Positions 23,983 to 34,630 of a stretch of DNA of 64,000 nt are shown one piece after another. The first letter of the stretch is position 1; every line of letters starts with the position of its first letter. Origin of the DNA: Enterobacter asburiae (GTDB lineage Bacteria; Pseudomonadota; Gammaproteobacteria; Enterobacterales; Enterobacteriaceae); assembly GCF_008080435.1 (NCBI RefSeq), contig NZ_VRKN01000004.1:310001-374000 (forward strand), read 5' to 3'. The notes below the pieces were generated by a model, which saw only the letters and a list, made by a program, of their open reading frames with translations, was not told the DNA's origin and did no database searches. Both the position numbers and the translations under genes were made by a program.

Positions 23983-25326
23983 ATGGATCAGACACGCTCT
24001 CTGGAAAGTTTCCTTGCCCATGTTCAGCAACGCGACCCGCACCAAAGCGAGTTCGCGCAGGCCGTACGAGAAGTTATGACCACCCTGTGGCCCTTCCTTG
24101 AACAAAACCCGCGTTATCGCCAGATGTCGTTGCTTGAACGCCTTGTCGAGCCAGAGCGCGTGATCCAGTTCCGCGTGACGTGGGTTGACGATCGCAATCA
24201 GGTGCAGGTTAACCGCGCGTGGCGCGTACAGTTTAACTCGGCCATTGGCCCGTTTAAGGGCGGCATGCGTTTTCATCCGTCCGTGAACCTGTCGATCCTG
24301 AAATTCCTCGGCTTCGAGCAGACCTTTAAAAATGCCCTCACCACGCTACCGATGGGCGGCGGGAAAGGCGGCAGCGATTTCGACCCGAAAGGCAAAAGCG
24401 AAGGCGAAGTCATGCGCTTCTGCCAGGCGCTGATGACCGAACTCTATCGCCACCTTGGCCCGGATACCGACGTTCCTGCCGGTGATATCGGCGTGGGTGG
24501 ACGTGAAGTGGGCTTTATGGCCGGGATGATGAAAAAGCTCTCCAACAACAGCGCCTGCGTCTTTACCGGCAAGGGGCTGTCGTTTGGCGGAAGTCTGATC
24601 CGCCCGGAAGCGACCGGATACGGCCTGATTTACTTCACCGAGGCCATGCTCAAGCGTCGCGGTTTAGGCTTTGAAGGCATGCGCGTCGCGGTGTCCGGCT
24701 CCGGTAACGTGGCGCAGTATGCTATTGAGAAAGCGATGCAGTTTGGCGCACGCGTGGTGACCGCCTCTGACTCCAGCGGCACGGTGGTGGATGAAGCGGG
24801 CTTCACGGCGGAGAAACTGGCGCGCCTGTGTGAAATCAAAGCCAGCCGTGATGGCCGCGTGGCGGATTATGCCCGCGAGTTTGGCCTGACCTACCTGGAA
24901 GGTAAACAGCCGTGGGGCGTGCCGCTGGATATCGCCCTGCCGTGTGCGACCCAGAACGAACTGGATGTTGAAGCCGCGCGTACATTGATCAGCAACGGCG
25001 TAAAAGCGGTGGCCGAAGGGGCGAATATGCCGACCACAATCGACGCGACGAATCTTTTCCTGGAAGCGGGCGTGCTGTTTGCGCCGGGCAAGGCCGCTAA
25101 CGCGGGCGGCGTGGCGACCTCCGGCCTCGAGATGGCGCAAAACGCTGCACGTATGGGCTGGAAGGCGGAAAAAGTGGATGCGCGTCTGCACCACATCATG
25201 CTGGATATTCACCATGCGTGCGTGGAGTATGGCGGCGAGGCATCGCAAACCCACTACGTACGCGGGGCGAATATCGCCGGGTTCGTGAAGGTGGCGGATG
25301 CGATGATTGGGCAGGGTGTGATTTAA
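23983..25326 (+). CDS. gdhA: NADP-specific glutamate dehydrogenase
   Basis: GdhA makes glutamate from 2-oxoglutarate, ammonia and NADPH when ammonia is plentiful. The 447-residue protein has FKGGMRFHPSVN, the catalytic lysine in LPMGGGKGGSDFDPKGKS, the proton-transfer aspartate in DVPAGDIGVGGREVGFM and the nucleotide-binding VAVSGSGNVAQYA. Length equals E. coli GdhA. In E. coli ynjI follows; here gdhA is followed by an intergenic repeat and convergent topB. Confidence 0.97.
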   Translation: MDQTRSLESFLAHVQQRDPHQSEFAQAVREVMTTLWPFLEQNPRYRQMSLLERLVEPERVIQFRVTWVDDRNQVQVNRAWRVQFNSAIGPFKGGMRFHPSVNLSILKFLGFEQTFKNALTTLPMGGGKGGSDFDPKGKSEGEVMRFCQALMTELYRHLGPDTDVPAGDIGVGGREVGFMAGMMKKLSNNSACVFTGKGLSFGGSLIRPEATGYGLIYFTEAMLKRRGLGFEGMRVAVSGSGNVAQYAIEKAMQFGARVVTASDSSGTVVDEAGFTAEKLARLCEIKASRDGRVADYAREFGLTYLEGKQPWGVPLDIALPCATQNELDVEAARTLISNGVKAVAEGANMPTTIDATNLFLEAGVLFAPGKAANAGGVATSGLEMAQNAARMGWKAEKVDARLHHIMLDIHHACVEYGGEASQTHYVRGANIAGFVKVADAMIGQGVI

Positions 25327-25345
25327 GGTTTATATCGTGCGGCCG

Positions 25346-25383
25346 GATGCCCTCACCCCGGCCCTCTCCCACAGGGAGAGGGA
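25346..25383 (-). repeat. Intergenic hairpin repeat, copy 2 (inverted)
   Basis: This is the same unit as at 6531-6569 in reverse orientation, with CCCTCTCCC-ACA-GGGAGAGGG arms. It lies between the convergent ends of gdhA and topB and could serve as a bidirectional terminator hairpin. Confidence 0.75.
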
Positions 25384-25397
25384 GAAAACCGGGCGTA

Positions 25398-27305
25398 TCA
25401 GGCCGCGCTCTTTTTCTTCTTGAACGGTTTCTTCGCGCCGCTACCGGGTGCAACCATCCCTTTGAACGTTTTCACTGGCGTACTGCGCGCCTGATCGATC
25501 AGCTGATAAAGCGTTCCGACAAGCGGCTGCATAAAGTCCTGATAGCGGCACTGTTTCTCGCTGATTTGCGTCAGCACCGATTCCCAGTGCGCGGTCATGT
25601 CGGGCCTTGCGGCCAGCTCAGGCAGAGAATGAATCAGTGCCCGGCCCGGTTCCGTTGAGTGGATGTAGCGTCCCTTTTTCTCCAGGAAGCCACGCTTAAA
25701 GAGCAGCTCAATAATCCCCGCGCGGGTCGCTTCCGTCCCCAGACCGTCGGTGGCGCGCAGGATCTTCTTCAGATCTTTATCCTGCACAAAACGGGCAATC
25801 CCGGTCATTGCCGACAGCAGCGTCGCATCGGTGAAATGGCGCGGCGGCTGAGTCTGACGTTCAACCACTTCGCCCTTCTCACACAGTAACTCGTCATCTT
25901 TTGCCACCACCGGCAGCGGCGTACCGTCGTTCTCTTCGTCGCGCTCTTTATTCCCCAGCAACGTGCGCCAGCCTGCTTCTGCGAGGAAACGCGCTTTGGC
26001 GATAAACTTGCCTTTGGCAATCTCAAGCTCAATAACGCACTTGCGGAATACTGCGTCCGGGCAGAACTGCATCAGATACTGACGGGCGATCAGGTTGTAC
26101 ACCTTCGCTTCGTTCTCGGTCAGATTGACGTTGCTGGCACGCGCCGTCGGGATAATCGCATGGTGGGCGTCCACCTTTTTATCGTCCCAGCAGCGGTTAT
26201 GGGTGTCCGGGTTAATGACCGACTGCGGCAGGAGATCCGCCGCGTGTACGCCAATCGCGTTCATCACCGAATGGCGTCCGGCAAAGTGTTCTTCCGGCAG
26301 ATAACGGCTGTCTGAACGCGGATAGGTGATCAGCTTATGGGTTTCATAGAGCTTCTGGCAGATATCCAGCACGTTCTGCGCGCTCAAGCCAAACTTTTTG
26401 GCGGCCTCAATCTGCAGTGCTGAAAGGGAGAACGGCAGCGGCGCGGGTTCTGATTCCCGTTTATCGTTATAGCTGGTGACGATAGCGGGCTGGCCGGTAA
26501 TGCGGTTGACCACATGCTCCGCCAGCGGGCGATGCAGCAAACGCCCCTCTTCATCCTGGTAGGATTCACAGGCGTCGCTCGGCTGCCAGACGGCGGTAAA
26601 GCGTTCGTCTTTAGGCGTGACGATATGCGCTTTCACTTCAAAGAAATCTTTAGCGACGAAGTTCTCAATCTCTTCATCACGACGCACCACCAGCCCCAGC
26701 ACCGGCGTCTGCACGCGCCCCACTGAAAGTACGCCCTGATAGCCCGCATTACGCCCAAGAATGGTGTAGGCGCGGGTCATGTTGATGCCGTACAGCCAGT
26801 CCGCACGCGCACGCGCCAACGCGGAGACGCACAGCGGAATAAACTCGCTGTTAGAGCGCAGACGCGAGATCGCGCGCTCAACCGCCTGCGGGTTGAGGTC
26901 GTTGATCAGGCAGCGCTGAACCTGCTGGCGCTTTTCCGGCGCCAGCTCCAGGTAGTCCAGCACCTCATCCACCAGCAGCTGACCTTCCCTGTCCGGGTCA
27001 CCCGCGTGCACAATTTCAGCGGCATCATGCAGGAAGCGCTTGATCACGTTGAGCTGTTTGGTGACCGAAGGCCGGGGCTGCAGGCGCCATTTTTCCGGCA
27101 CGATGGGCAGATCGTTCAGGTTCCAGCGGGCGTAGCGGCTGTCATAGACATCCGGCTGCGCCTGCTCAAGCAGGTGACCGATACACCAGGTGACCACCTG
27201 CCCGTTACCGCATTCGATAAAACCGTCGCCTTTGCGATGCGGCTTAGGCAACACATCAGCGATAGCACGCGCCAGACTCGGCTTTTCGGCAATAAACAAC
27301 CGCAT
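25398..27305 (-). CDS. topB: DNA topoisomerase III
   Basis: TopB is a type IA topoisomerase that decatenates replication intermediates. The 635-residue protein begins [19 protein letters not shown] (Toprim start), has [20 protein letters not shown] (Toprim acidic motif), the conserved [17 protein letters not shown] and the catalytic tyrosine in [13 protein letters not shown]. The tail PFKKKKSAA is basic. ATG at 27305 was chosen by alignment; two upstream in-frame starts add only 6 residues. It is 4 bp after selD. Confidence 0.96.
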   Translation of the reverse strand: MRLFIAEKPSLARAIADVLPKPHRKGDGFIECGNGQVVTWCIGHLLEQAQPDVYDSRYARWNLNDLPIVPEKWRLQPRPSVTKQLNVIKRFLHDAAEIVHAGDPDREGQLLVDEVLDYLELAPEKRQQVQRCLINDLNPQAVERAISRLRSNSEFIPLCVSALARARADWLYGINMTRAYTILGRNAGYQGVLSVGRVQTPVLGLVVRRDEEIENFVAKDFFEVKAHIVTPKDERFTAVWQPSDACESYQDEEGRLLHRPLAEHVVNRITGQPAIVTSYNDKRESEPAPLPFSLSALQIEAAKKFGLSAQNVLDICQKLYETHKLITYPRSDSRYLPEEHFAGRHSVMNAIGVHAADLLPQSVINPDTHNRCWDDKKVDAHHAIIPTARASNVNLTENEAKVYNLIARQYLMQFCPDAVFRKCVIELEIAKGKFIAKARFLAEAGWRTLLGNKERDEENDGTPLPVVAKDDELLCEKGEVVERQTQPPRHFTDATLLSAMTGIARFVQDKDLKKILRATDGLGTEATRAGIIELLFKRGFLEKKGRYIHSTEPGRALIHSLPELAARPDMTAHWESVLTQISEKQCRYQDFMQPLVGTLYQLIDQARSTPVKTFKGMVAPGSGAKKPFKKKKSAA

Positions 27306-27309
27306 CGAA

Positions 27310-28353
27310 TTAACGGATCTCAATCATCGGTCGGCCACCGCGCGCGGTGACCAGTTCGCCGATCGCCGTCAGGGTGATACCAAACTCGGCGGCAGTGGCC
27401 TGAACCTCGGCTTCGGATTCCGGCGTGACCGCCAGCAGCAGGCCGCCGGAGGTTTGCGGATCGCACAGCAGGTTGCGCCACGCTTCGGGCATTTCGCCCA
27501 TCAGGTGACCGTAGCTGGCGAAGTTACGCTGGGTACCGCCCGGGACCGCGCCCTGAGCAATATACGCTTCCACGCCCGGCAGCTTCGGCACGTCCTGATA
27601 CCAGACCTGCGCCTGCACGCCTGCGCCCTGACACACTTCGGACAGGTGCCCCAGCAGACCAAAACCGGTGACGTCGGTCATCGCCTTCACGCCGTCAATA
27701 TTGGCGAAAGCCGCACCGGCGAGGTTCATCTGGCACATGACTTCCGTTGCCAGACCTTTGTGCTCCGGTTTCAGCAGAGATTTTTTCTCGGCGGTTGTCA
27801 GCACGCCAATGCCCAGCGGCTTGGTAAGGAACAGTTTGCAGCCCGCCTGCGCGGTGCTGTTGCGCTTCACGCGTTCGGTCGGCACTACGCCGGTAACGGC
27901 CAGGCCAAAGATAGGCTCAGGCGCATCAATAGAGTGACCACCGGCCAGTGCAATCCCCGCCTGCTGGCAGGCAAAACGACCGCCATCAATCACTTCACGG
28001 GCAACTTCCGGCGGAATGGTGTTGATCGGCCAGCCCAGAATGGCAATCGCCATGATCGGCTTACCGCCCATGGCGAAGATATCGCTGATGGCGTTAGTGG
28101 CCGCAATGCGCCCAAAATCGAACGGGTTGTCGACAATCGGCATAAAGAAGTCGGTGGTACTGATAATGCTGGTGCCGTTACCTAAGTCATAAACTGCCGC
28201 ATCGTCACGCGTTTCATTGCCGACAAGCAGGTTCGGGTCGACAAACTTCGCCTGTTCACTGTGGAGGATAGTCTCCAGCACTTTCGGGGAAATTTTACAA
28301 CCGCAACCGGCTCCGTGGCTGTACTGCGTTAAACGAATGGTTTGCTCGCTCAT
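27310..28353 (-). CDS. selD: Selenide, water dikinase SelD
   Basis: SelD makes monoselenophosphate from selenide and ATP for selenocysteine and selenouridine synthesis. The 347-residue protein starts [20 protein letters not shown]; the GCGCK cysteine and lysine are the catalytic pair. It also has [13 protein letters not shown] and [12 protein letters not shown]. Here the active-site residue is Cys, not selenocysteine. It is followed closely by topB. Confidence 0.97.
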   Translation of the reverse strand: MSEQTIRLTQYSHGAGCGCKISPKVLETILHSEQAKFVDPNLLVGNETRDDAAVYDLGNGTSIISTTDFFMPIVDNPFDFGRIAATNAISDIFAMGGKPIMAIAILGWPINTIPPEVAREVIDGGRFACQQAGIALAGGHSIDAPEPIFGLAVTGVVPTERVKRNSTAQAGCKLFLTKPLGIGVLTTAEKKSLLKPEHKGLATEVMCQMNLAGAAFANIDGVKAMTDVTGFGLLGHLSEVCQGAGVQAQVWYQDVPKLPGVEAYIAQGAVPGGTQRNFASYGHLMGEMPEAWRNLLCDPQTSGGLLLAVTPESEAEVQATAAEFGITLTAIGELVTARGGRPMIEIR

Positions 28354-28469
28354 GGACGTCTCCTGTCATCTCAATCGCGCTATGGTAGCGCTCATTCCAT
28401 AAAGAGGTAAGTATGACTGTCTGAATTCTGCGGCAGATGCTCAGAATCCAGACAGTTTAGCGTGCGTTA

Positions 28470-29021
28470 TCAGAAATGGCTGACGAAAGGCGTGGTGTCC
28501 GGCACGCTGATGGTGCTGGAGGCCTTAAGCTGCGGGGTACCGAGATAGAGGAATCCGACAATTTTATCGTGCTCACCACAGCCAAAACCGTCACGCACCG
28601 TCGGGCTGTCGGTCAGCGGTCCGGTGCGCCAGATACCGTTGAAACCCTGTGCGACGGCGGCCATTTGCATCGCCATCACCGCGCAGCCCGCAGACATTTC
28701 CTGTTCCCAGACCGGCACTTTATGTTCAGCCTGGCATTTGGCCACGACGGCGATGATCATCGGGGCGCGGAACGGGGCATTGCGCGCCTTGTCGATACCT
28801 TTCTCATCCTGCCCGGCGGCAACCGCGCCCTGCTCCAGCAGCTGGCTGAAACGATCGCGGCCTTCGCCTTCAATCACAAAGAAGTGCCACGGCTGCAGTG
28901 TGCCATGATCGGGGGCACGCATGCCGGCACGCAGAATATTCTCCAGCTGCTCGCCTGCCGGGGCAGGTTCGGCCAGACGGGAAGCGCTACGGCGGTTAAC
29001 AAGCAGTTCGAGTGCGTCCAT
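28470..29021 (-). CDS. ydjA: Nitroreductase family protein YdjA
   Basis: YdjA is a small FMN-dependent oxidoreductase of the nitroreductase family with no firmly known physiological substrate. The 183-residue protein begins [20 protein letters not shown], has [18 protein letters not shown] (FMN-binding) and ends with GFLYLGTP. It lies 116 bp upstream of selD. A 15-bp-arm inverted repeat at 28416-28456 lies just after its stop but lacks a T run on this strand. Confidence 0.94.
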   Translation of the reverse strand: MDALELLVNRRSASRLAEPAPAGEQLENILRAGMRAPDHGTLQPWHFFVIEGEGRDRFSQLLEQGAVAAGQDEKGIDKARNAPFRAPMIIAVVAKCQAEHKVPVWEQEMSAGCAVMAMQMAAVAQGFNGIWRTGPLTDSPTVRDGFGCGEHDKIVGFLYLGTPQLKASSTISVPDTTPFVSHF

Positions 29022-29188
29022 TGGTTAACTCCTTTCTTGAAATTTACTCACAAAATTAACACGACGGCAGATTTTGTTACAGCCTGGCAGGCGATTCCTG
29101 CTGACAAGTGGCGGTTGGGTCATTACGATAACCCAACATTACCGTCCAGTGGCGACGGAAACAGTCATTTTCTGGTTAGGGAGAATAC

Positions 29189-31045
29189 ATGCGAACCCTT
29201 TGGCGAATCATTGCCGGTTTCTTTAAATGGACGTGGCGACTGCTCAACTTCGTCCGCAACCTGGTGATGAACATCTTCTTCATCCTCCTGGTTCTGGTTT
29301 GCGCGGGCATCTGGATGCATATCAGCAACGCGAATCAGGCGCAGCATTCAACGCGCGGCGCGCTATTACTCGATATCACTGGCGTGATTGTTGATAAGCC
29401 GTCCACCAGCAGTCGCCTGAGCGTGATTGGTCGCCAGCTGTTTGGCGCAACCTCAGACCGCCTGCAGGAAAATTCCCTGTTCGATATCGTCGATGCCATC
29501 CGTCAGGCCAAAAACGACCGTAACATCACCGGGATCGTGCTGGATCTGAAAGATTTTGCCGGAGGCGATCAGCCTTCAATGCAGTACATCGGTAAAGCGC
29601 TGCGCGAATTCCGCGACAGCGGCAAGCCGGTGATTGCCGTGGGCGACAGCTACAGCCAGGGGCAATATTATCTGGCAAGCTTCGCCAATAAAATCTGGCT
29701 CTCCCCGCAGGGGACGGTCGATCTGCACGGCTTTGCCACCAACGGCCTGTACTACAAATCTCTGCTCGACAAGCTGAAGGTCACCACTCACGTCTTCCGC
29801 GTCGGGACCTATAAGTCTGCGGTTGAGCCGTTTATCCGCGACGACATGTCCCCTGCCGCCCGCGAAGCGGACAGCCGCTGGATTGGCGAGCTGTGGCAGA
29901 ACTATCTGGGCACCGTTGCCGCTAACCGCCAGATTACGCCTGAGCAGGCATTCCCTGGCGCGCAGGGCGTGCTGGAAGGCCTGCGTAAGGTTGACGGTGA
30001 TACCGCGAAATATGCGCTTGATAACAAACTGGTTGATGCCCTGGGCACCAGCGCCGAGATTGAAAAATCCCTGAGCAAACAGTTTGGCTGGAGCAAAGAG
30101 GATAAAAATTACAGCGCCATCAGCATGTATGATTACTCGACGAAAAAACCGGATGATAGCGGTAACAGCGTCGCGGTGGTGTTTGCCAATGGCGCGATCA
30201 TGGACGGTCAGGAGACCCCGGGGAACGTGGGCGGTGACACTACCGCGTCACAAATCCGCGATGCTCGCCTGGATCCGAAAGTGAAAGCGATTGTCCTGCG
30301 GGTGAACAGCCCTGGCGGCAGCGTCAGCGCCTCCGAGGTGATCCGCGCTGAACTGGCTGCGGCGCGTGCCGCTGGCAAGCCGGTCGTCGTATCAATGGGC
30401 GGAATGGCAGCCTCCGGTGGTTACTGGATCTCAACGCCAGCCAACTACATCGTGGCCAACCCAAGCACGCTGACCGGTTCGATTGGCATCTTCGGGGTGA
30501 TCAACACCGTGGAAAACAGCCTGGATTCTCTGGGCGTGCATACCGATGGCGTTGCCACCTCTCCGCTGGCAGATGTGTCGGTGACCAAATCTCTGCCGCC
30601 GGAAGTCTCTGAGATGATGCAGCTCAGCATTGAGAACGGCTATAAACGCTTTATCACCCTGGTCGCGGACTCGCGTCAAAAGACGCCTGAGCAGATCGAC
30701 CAGATCGCACAGGGCCACGTCTGGACCGGCCAGGACGCGAAGAGCAACGGTCTGGTCGACAGTCTGGGTGACTTCGATGACGCGGTGAAGAAAGCCGCCG
30801 AACTGGCGAAACTCAAGCAGTGGCATATCGAGTATTACCAGGACGAGCCGTCGTTCTTCGATATGGTCATGGACAGCATGTCCGGCTCGGTACGCGCCAT
30901 GTTGCCGGAAGCGATGCAGGCTTACCTGCCTGCGCCGGTCGCCACGGCAGCGAAAGCGATGAAGGCGGAGAGCGATAAGCTCGCGGCCTTTAACGATCCA
31001 CAGAGTCGTTACGCGTTTTGCCTGACCTGCGCGAACGTCCGTTAA
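29189..31045 (+). CDS. sppA: Protease IV, signal peptide peptidase SppA
   Basis: SppA is an inner-membrane serine protease that degrades cleaved signal peptides. The 618-residue protein has an N-terminal membrane anchor (about residues 25-45, [19 protein letters not shown]), a first domain with the general-base lysine region [12 protein letters not shown] (about 209) and a second domain with the nucleophile serine in [13 protein letters not shown] (about 409). Length matches E. coli SppA. A terminator follows. Confidence 0.97.
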   Translation: MRTLWRIIAGFFKWTWRLLNFVRNLVMNIFFILLVLVCAGIWMHISNANQAQHSTRGALLLDITGVIVDKPSTSSRLSVIGRQLFGATSDRLQENSLFDIVDAIRQAKNDRNITGIVLDLKDFAGGDQPSMQYIGKALREFRDSGKPVIAVGDSYSQGQYYLASFANKIWLSPQGTVDLHGFATNGLYYKSLLDKLKVTTHVFRVGTYKSAVEPFIRDDMSPAAREADSRWIGELWQNYLGTVAANRQITPEQAFPGAQGVLEGLRKVDGDTAKYALDNKLVDALGTSAEIEKSLSKQFGWSKEDKNYSAISMYDYSTKKPDDSGNSVAVVFANGAIMDGQETPGNVGGDTTASQIRDARLDPKVKAIVLRVNSPGGSVSASEVIRAELAAARAAGKPVVVSMGGMAASGGYWISTPANYIVANPSTLTGSIGIFGVINTVENSLDSLGVHTDGVATSPLADVSVTKSLPPEVSEMMQLSIENGYKRFITLVADSRQKTPEQIDQIAQGHVWTGQDAKSNGLVDSLGDFDDAVKKAAELAKLKQWHIEYYQDEPSFFDMVMDSMSGSVRAMLPEAMQAYLPAPVATAAKAMKAESDKLAAFNDPQSRYAFCLTCANVR

Positions 31046-31051
31046 AAACCG

Positions 31052-31082
31052 TCCCCTCTTCCCGCGAAGAGGGGATTTTTTT
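31052..31082 (+). terminator. sppA rho-independent terminator
   Basis: TCCCCTCTT pairs with AAGAGGGGA around CCCGCG and is followed by seven T's, directly after sppA and before ansA. Confidence 0.9.
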
Positions 31083-31108
31083 CTTTTGAAGAACAAGAAC
31101 TCACTACC

Positions 31109-32125
31109 ATGCAGAAGAAATCGATTTATGTAGCCTACACTGGCGGTACCATCGGTATGCAGCGCTCTGAAAACGGCTATATCCCTGTCTCCGGCCACCT
31201 GCAGCGTCAGCTTGCGCTGATGCCTGAATTCCACCGTCCGGAAATGCCTGACTTCACCATCCACGAATACGAGCCGCTGATGGACTCCTCCGACATGACG
31301 CCGGAAGACTGGCAGCACATCGCGGATGACATTAAAGCCCATTACGACCAGTACGACGGCTTCGTGATCCTGCACGGCACCGACACCATGGCGTTTACCG
31401 CCTCGGCGCTCTCCTTCATGCTGGAGAACCTGAGCAAGCCGGTTATCGTCACCGGGTCGCAAATCCCGCTGGCGGAGCTGCGCTCAGACGGGCAGATCAA
31501 CCTGCTTAACTCCCTGTACGTTGCGGCGAATTACCCGATCAACGAAGTGTCGCTGTTCTTTAATAACCGTCTGTATCGCGGCAACCGCACCACCAAAGCC
31601 CATGCCGACGGTTTTGACGCCTTCGCCTCCCCTAACCTGCAGCCGCTGCTGGAGGCCGGGATTCATATCCGTCGTCTGGGCACGCCGCCTGCGCCGAACA
31701 CCGCCGGCGAGCTGATTGTGCATCCGATTACTCCGCAACCGATTGGCGTGGTCACTATCTATCCGGGTATCTCTGCGGACGTGGTGCGTAACTTCCTGCG
31801 CCAGCCGGTGAAAGCGCTGATTCTGCGCTCTTATGGCGTAGGCAATGCGCCGCAGAACGGCGAATTCCTGAAAGAGCTTCAGGAAGCCAGCGAGCGCGGA
31901 ATTGTGGTTGTGAACCTGACCCAGTGTATGTCCGGAAAGGTCAACATGGGCGGCTATGCCACCGGTAACGCGCTGGCGCACGCGGGGGTGATCAGCGGCT
32001 TCGATATGACCGTTGAGGCAACGCTGACTAAACTTCACTATTTACTGAGTCAGGATCTGGACATTCAGTCCATTCGCAGCGCGATGATGCAAAACCTGCG
32101 CGGCGAGCTGACCCCGGACGAATAA
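31109..32125 (+). CDS. ansA: L-asparaginase I (cytoplasmic)
   Basis: AnsA hydrolyses asparagine to aspartate and ammonia in the cytoplasm. The 338-residue protein starts MQKKSIYVAYTGGTIGMQRS (first catalytic threonine in TGGTIG) and has GFVILHGTDTMAFTASALSF (second threonine). No signal peptide is present, which separates it from the periplasmic type II enzyme. pncA follows 9 bp later. Confidence 0.96.
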   Translation: MQKKSIYVAYTGGTIGMQRSENGYIPVSGHLQRQLALMPEFHRPEMPDFTIHEYEPLMDSSDMTPEDWQHIADDIKAHYDQYDGFVILHGTDTMAFTASALSFMLENLSKPVIVTGSQIPLAELRSDGQINLLNSLYVAANYPINEVSLFFNNRLYRGNRTTKAHADGFDAFASPNLQPLLEAGIHIRRLGTPPAPNTAGELIVHPITPQPIGVVTIYPGISADVVRNFLRQPVKALILRSYGVGNAPQNGEFLKELQEASERGIVVVNLTQCMSGKVNMGGYATGNALAHAGVISGFDMTVEATLTKLHYLLSQDLDIQSIRSAMMQNLRGELTPDE

Positions 32126-32134
32126 GGAGTGCTC

Positions 32135-32776
32135 ATGAAGCAACGCGCCCTGCTACTGGTCGATTTGCAAAATGATTTCTGCGCGGGCGGTGCGCTGGCC
32201 GTCGCCGAAGGTGACAGCACCGTTGACGTGGCAAACACGCTGATTGACTGGTGCAAAGCCCACGGCGAAGCGGTTGTCGCAAGCCAGGACTGGCACCCGG
32301 CGAACCACGGCAGCTTTGCCAGCCAGCACGACGTCGAGCCTTTCACTCAAGGGGAACTCGACGGGCTGGCGCAAACCTTCTGGCCCGATCACTGCGTACA
32401 GCAGACCGAAGGCGCGGCGCTGCACCCGCTCCTGGATCAGAAATCCATCGACGCGGTGTTCCACAAAGGGGAAAACCCGGCTATCGACAGCTATAGCGCG
32501 TTTTTTGATAACGGGCATCGTCAGAAAACCGCTCTCGATGCGTGGTTACGTCATCACGAAATCACGGAGCTGATTGTGCTGGGCCTGGCAACGGATTACT
32601 GCGTGAAGTTTACCGTGCTGGACGCGCTCCAGTTAGGTTATACCGTCAGCGTCATTACCGACGGCTGTCGCGGGGTGAACATTCACCCGCAGGACAGCGC
32701 TCAGGCGTTTATGGATATGGCTGCGGAAGGCGCGACGCTGTATACGCTCGAAGACTGGCTGGAAACGCAGGCGTAG
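32135..32776 (+). CDS. pncA: Nicotinamidase PncA
   Basis: PncA deamidates nicotinamide to nicotinate for NAD recycling. The 213-residue isochorismatase-fold protein has the catalytic Asp in LLVDLQNDFCAGGAL, the zinc site SQDWHPANHGSFAS, a lysine in FHKGENP and the nucleophile cysteine in GLATDYCVKFTV. AAGGAG precedes ATG at 32135; an in-frame GTG two codons upstream is less likely. It forms a two-gene unit with ansA. Confidence 0.96.
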   Translation: MKQRALLLVDLQNDFCAGGALAVAEGDSTVDVANTLIDWCKAHGEAVVASQDWHPANHGSFASQHDVEPFTQGELDGLAQTFWPDHCVQQTEGAALHPLLDQKSIDAVFHKGENPAIDSYSAFFDNGHRQKTALDAWLRHHEITELIVLGLATDYCVKFTVLDALQLGYTVSVITDGCRGVNIHPQDSAQAFMDMAAEGATLYTLEDWLETQA

Positions 32777-32784
32777 TCTTTTAA

Positions 32785-32859
32785 GCCGGGTGGCGGCTGC
32801 GCCTTACCCGACCTACTTTCTCTGGTTTTGTAGGCCGGGTAAGCGCAGCGCCACCCGGC
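32785..32859. repeat. BIME: two inverted REP elements
   Basis: One REP in GCCGGGTGGCGG orientation (32785-32816, ending ACCTAC) and one in the opposite orientation (32830-32859, starting GTAGGCCGGG) flank a 13-bp spacer. The pair lies between pncA and the chitinase gene. Confidence 0.88.
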
Positions 32860-32976
32860 ATTTCTTCCCCAATCCCCATAAAGTGAACTCCCTCGCATCC
32901 TCAGCGAAGCGGCAATGCTATTCTCGTCAGGTTGTTTTTTCGCCACGCTTTTTCTGTGGCGTGGTCGTTTTGTTTA

Positions 32977-32988
32977 GTCAAAGAGGAA
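32977..32988 (+). promoter_or_regulatory. Candidate ChiX pairing site over the chitinase ribosome-binding site
   Basis: GTCAAAGAGGAA is perfectly complementary to UUCCUCUUUGAC of ChiX (E. coli sequence from memory). It includes the Shine-Dalgarno AGAGGAA and ends 5 bp before the ATG. ChiX represses chitoporin chiP by pairing at the same kind of site, so direct repression of this chitinase is predicted. Upstream, at 32941-32961, lies a CGCCAC/GTGGCG hairpin. Confidence 0.6.
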
Positions 32989-32993
32989 CTTGT

Positions 32994-34250
32994 ATGAAAC
33001 GTTTGCCCTTGCTGGCAGCATTACCCTTGCTTTGCGCGTCAGTTGCCTCCGCCAGTACCCTCATGTCCGTGGGCTACTTTAACGGGGGTGGCGATGTCAC
33101 CGCCGGACCGGGTGGCGATATCAATAAACTGGACGTCCGCCAAATCACCCACCTGAACTACTCGTTTGGTCTTGTTTATAACGACGAGAAAGACGAAACC
33201 AACGCCGCGCTGAAAGATCCGGCCAGGCTGCATCAAATCTGGCTGTCACCAAAAGTGGCGTCCGACCTGGCGTTGATCCCGACCCTGCGTAAACAGAACC
33301 CGAACCTCAAAGTATTGCTTTCCGTGGGCGGATGGGGAGCGCGTGGCTTCTCTGGCGCAGCGGCCACCAAGGAGACGCGCGCGGTGTTTATCCGCTCCGC
33401 GCAGGAGATTGTCGACAAATACGGCCTGGACGGGATCGATCTCGACTGGGAGTATCCGGTCAACGGTGCCTGGGGGCTGGTCGCAAGCCAGCCTGCCGAC
33501 CGGGATAACTTCACCGCCCTGCTGAAAGAGATGCGTGCGGCGTTCGGGCATAAAAAGCTGGTTACCATTGCGGTAGGCGCCAATGCGGAAAGTCCGAAAA
33601 GCTGGGTGGATGTCAAAGCCGTCGCTCCCCTGCTCGACTACATCAATCTGATGACCTACGACATGGCGTACGGTACGCAATACTTCAACGCCAACCTGTA
33701 TGACTCCCGCGCATGGCCGACGGTGGCCGCCGCAGACAAATACAGCGTGGATTTTGTGGTGAACAACTATCTGGCCGCCGGGCTGAAGCCGCAGCAGATG
33801 AACCTCGGGATTGGTTTCTATGGCCGCGTACCGAAACGCGCTGTAGAGCCTGGCATTGACTGGACCAAACCCGACGCGCAAAAAAATCCGGTCACGCAGC
33901 CCTACTTCGGGCCTCAGGAGATCGGGTTGTTCAAGTCACTTGGCTATGACCTGACCAAAGATACCTACGTGAAGTACAACGATATCGTCAAAAAGCTGCT
34001 CAACGATCCGCAGAAGCGCTTTACCGAGCACTGGGACGACCAGGCGAAAGTGCCGTGGCTCTCGGTGAAGGGTGCCGATGGCAACGCGCTGTTTGCGATT
34101 TCGTATGAGAACCCACGTTCCGTTGCGATCAAAGCGGACTACATCAAAGAGAAAGGTCTCGCCGGGGCGATGTTCTGGGAGTACGGCGCAGACGACAATA
34201 ACCAGTTAGCCAAACAGCTGGCGGAGTCGCTGGGGATCCCGCATAAGTAG
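32994..34250 (+). CDS. Secreted GH18 chitinase
   Basis: The 418-residue precursor has a signal peptide (MKRLPLLAALPLLCASVASA-S) and a glycoside hydrolase family 18 barrel. The catalytic motif is DGIDLDWEYP (DxxDxDxE, last Glu is the acid/base), preceded by VLLSVGGWGARGF and followed by INLMTYDMAYGTQYFN and MFWEYGADD. No separate chitin-binding domain is visible. It probably acts in the periplasm or outside the cell to release chitooligosaccharides for the chb system. ATG at 32994 has AGAGGAA upstream; the frame is open from 32790, but the upstream part overlaps a REP pair and is not coding. E. coli K-12 has no gene here. Confidence 0.92.
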   Translation: MKRLPLLAALPLLCASVASASTLMSVGYFNGGGDVTAGPGGDINKLDVRQITHLNYSFGLVYNDEKDETNAALKDPARLHQIWLSPKVASDLALIPTLRKQNPNLKVLLSVGGWGARGFSGAAATKETRAVFIRSAQEIVDKYGLDGIDLDWEYPVNGAWGLVASQPADRDNFTALLKEMRAAFGHKKLVTIAVGANAESPKSWVDVKAVAPLLDYINLMTYDMAYGTQYFNANLYDSRAWPTVAAADKYSVDFVVNNYLAAGLKPQQMNLGIGFYGRVPKRAVEPGIDWTKPDAQKNPVTQPYFGPQEIGLFKSLGYDLTKDTYVKYNDIVKKLLNDPQKRFTEHWDDQAKVPWLSVKGADGNALFAISYENPRSVAIKADYIKEKGLAGAMFWEYGADDNNQLAKQLAESLGIPHK

Positions 34251-34261
34251 TAAGACAATCA

Positions 34262-34300
34262 AGCCCTCTCCCCGTGGGAGAGGGTTGGGTGAGGGCATCA
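34262..34300 (+). repeat. Intergenic hairpin repeat, copy 3
   Basis: This is the same unit as at 6531-6569 (CCCTCTCCC / GGGAGAGGG arms, then TTGGGTGAGGGCATC), here between the convergent ends of the chitinase gene and yeaC. Confidence 0.8.
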
Positions 34301-34310
34301 ACCCGCACGG

Positions 34311-34589
34311 TTATTGCATTTTCATCGTCGCTATCGGCTTCGGCGTGATACCAAAGTCTTCTTTCAGCTCGCGCTTGCTTTTCATCACCATCTGTCCCTG
34401 AGTGTCGATGGTCATGTGCTGCGCATCAGTGTTGTTGCGCGCCTGCCAGAGCATAACCAACTGAAGGCTGTTCTCTTTTTGCTCCGGCGTCAGTGCGACG
34501 CCATCGGGCCATTTTCCCAGCTCTACGGCGGTCACCAGACGCTGATAAATCTCCGGCGTCATACCGCTAATCATGTCATCAATATTCAC
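34311..34589 (-). CDS. yeaC: DUF1315 protein YeaC
   Basis: The 92-residue protein starts MNIDDMISGMTPEIYQRLVT and has GKWPDGVALTPEQKENSLQL, matching E. coli YeaC (DUF1315), function unknown. It is cytoplasmic by sequence, without signal or membrane segment. It lies 41 bp after msrB and is probably co-transcribed with it. Confidence 0.9.
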   Translation of the reverse strand: MNIDDMISGMTPEIYQRLVTAVELGKWPDGVALTPEQKENSLQLVMLWQARNNTDAQHMTIDTQGQMVMKSKRELKEDFGITPKPIATMKMQ

Positions 34590-34630
34590 AATCGCGCCCT
34601 TTTAAAGGAATAATTTGCTGAATCGTTTTT

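Noticed and set aside
28416-28456. 15-bp-arm inverted repeat after ydjA
   Set aside because: It has no T run on the ydjA strand, so I did not call it a terminator; a stabilising stem remains possible.
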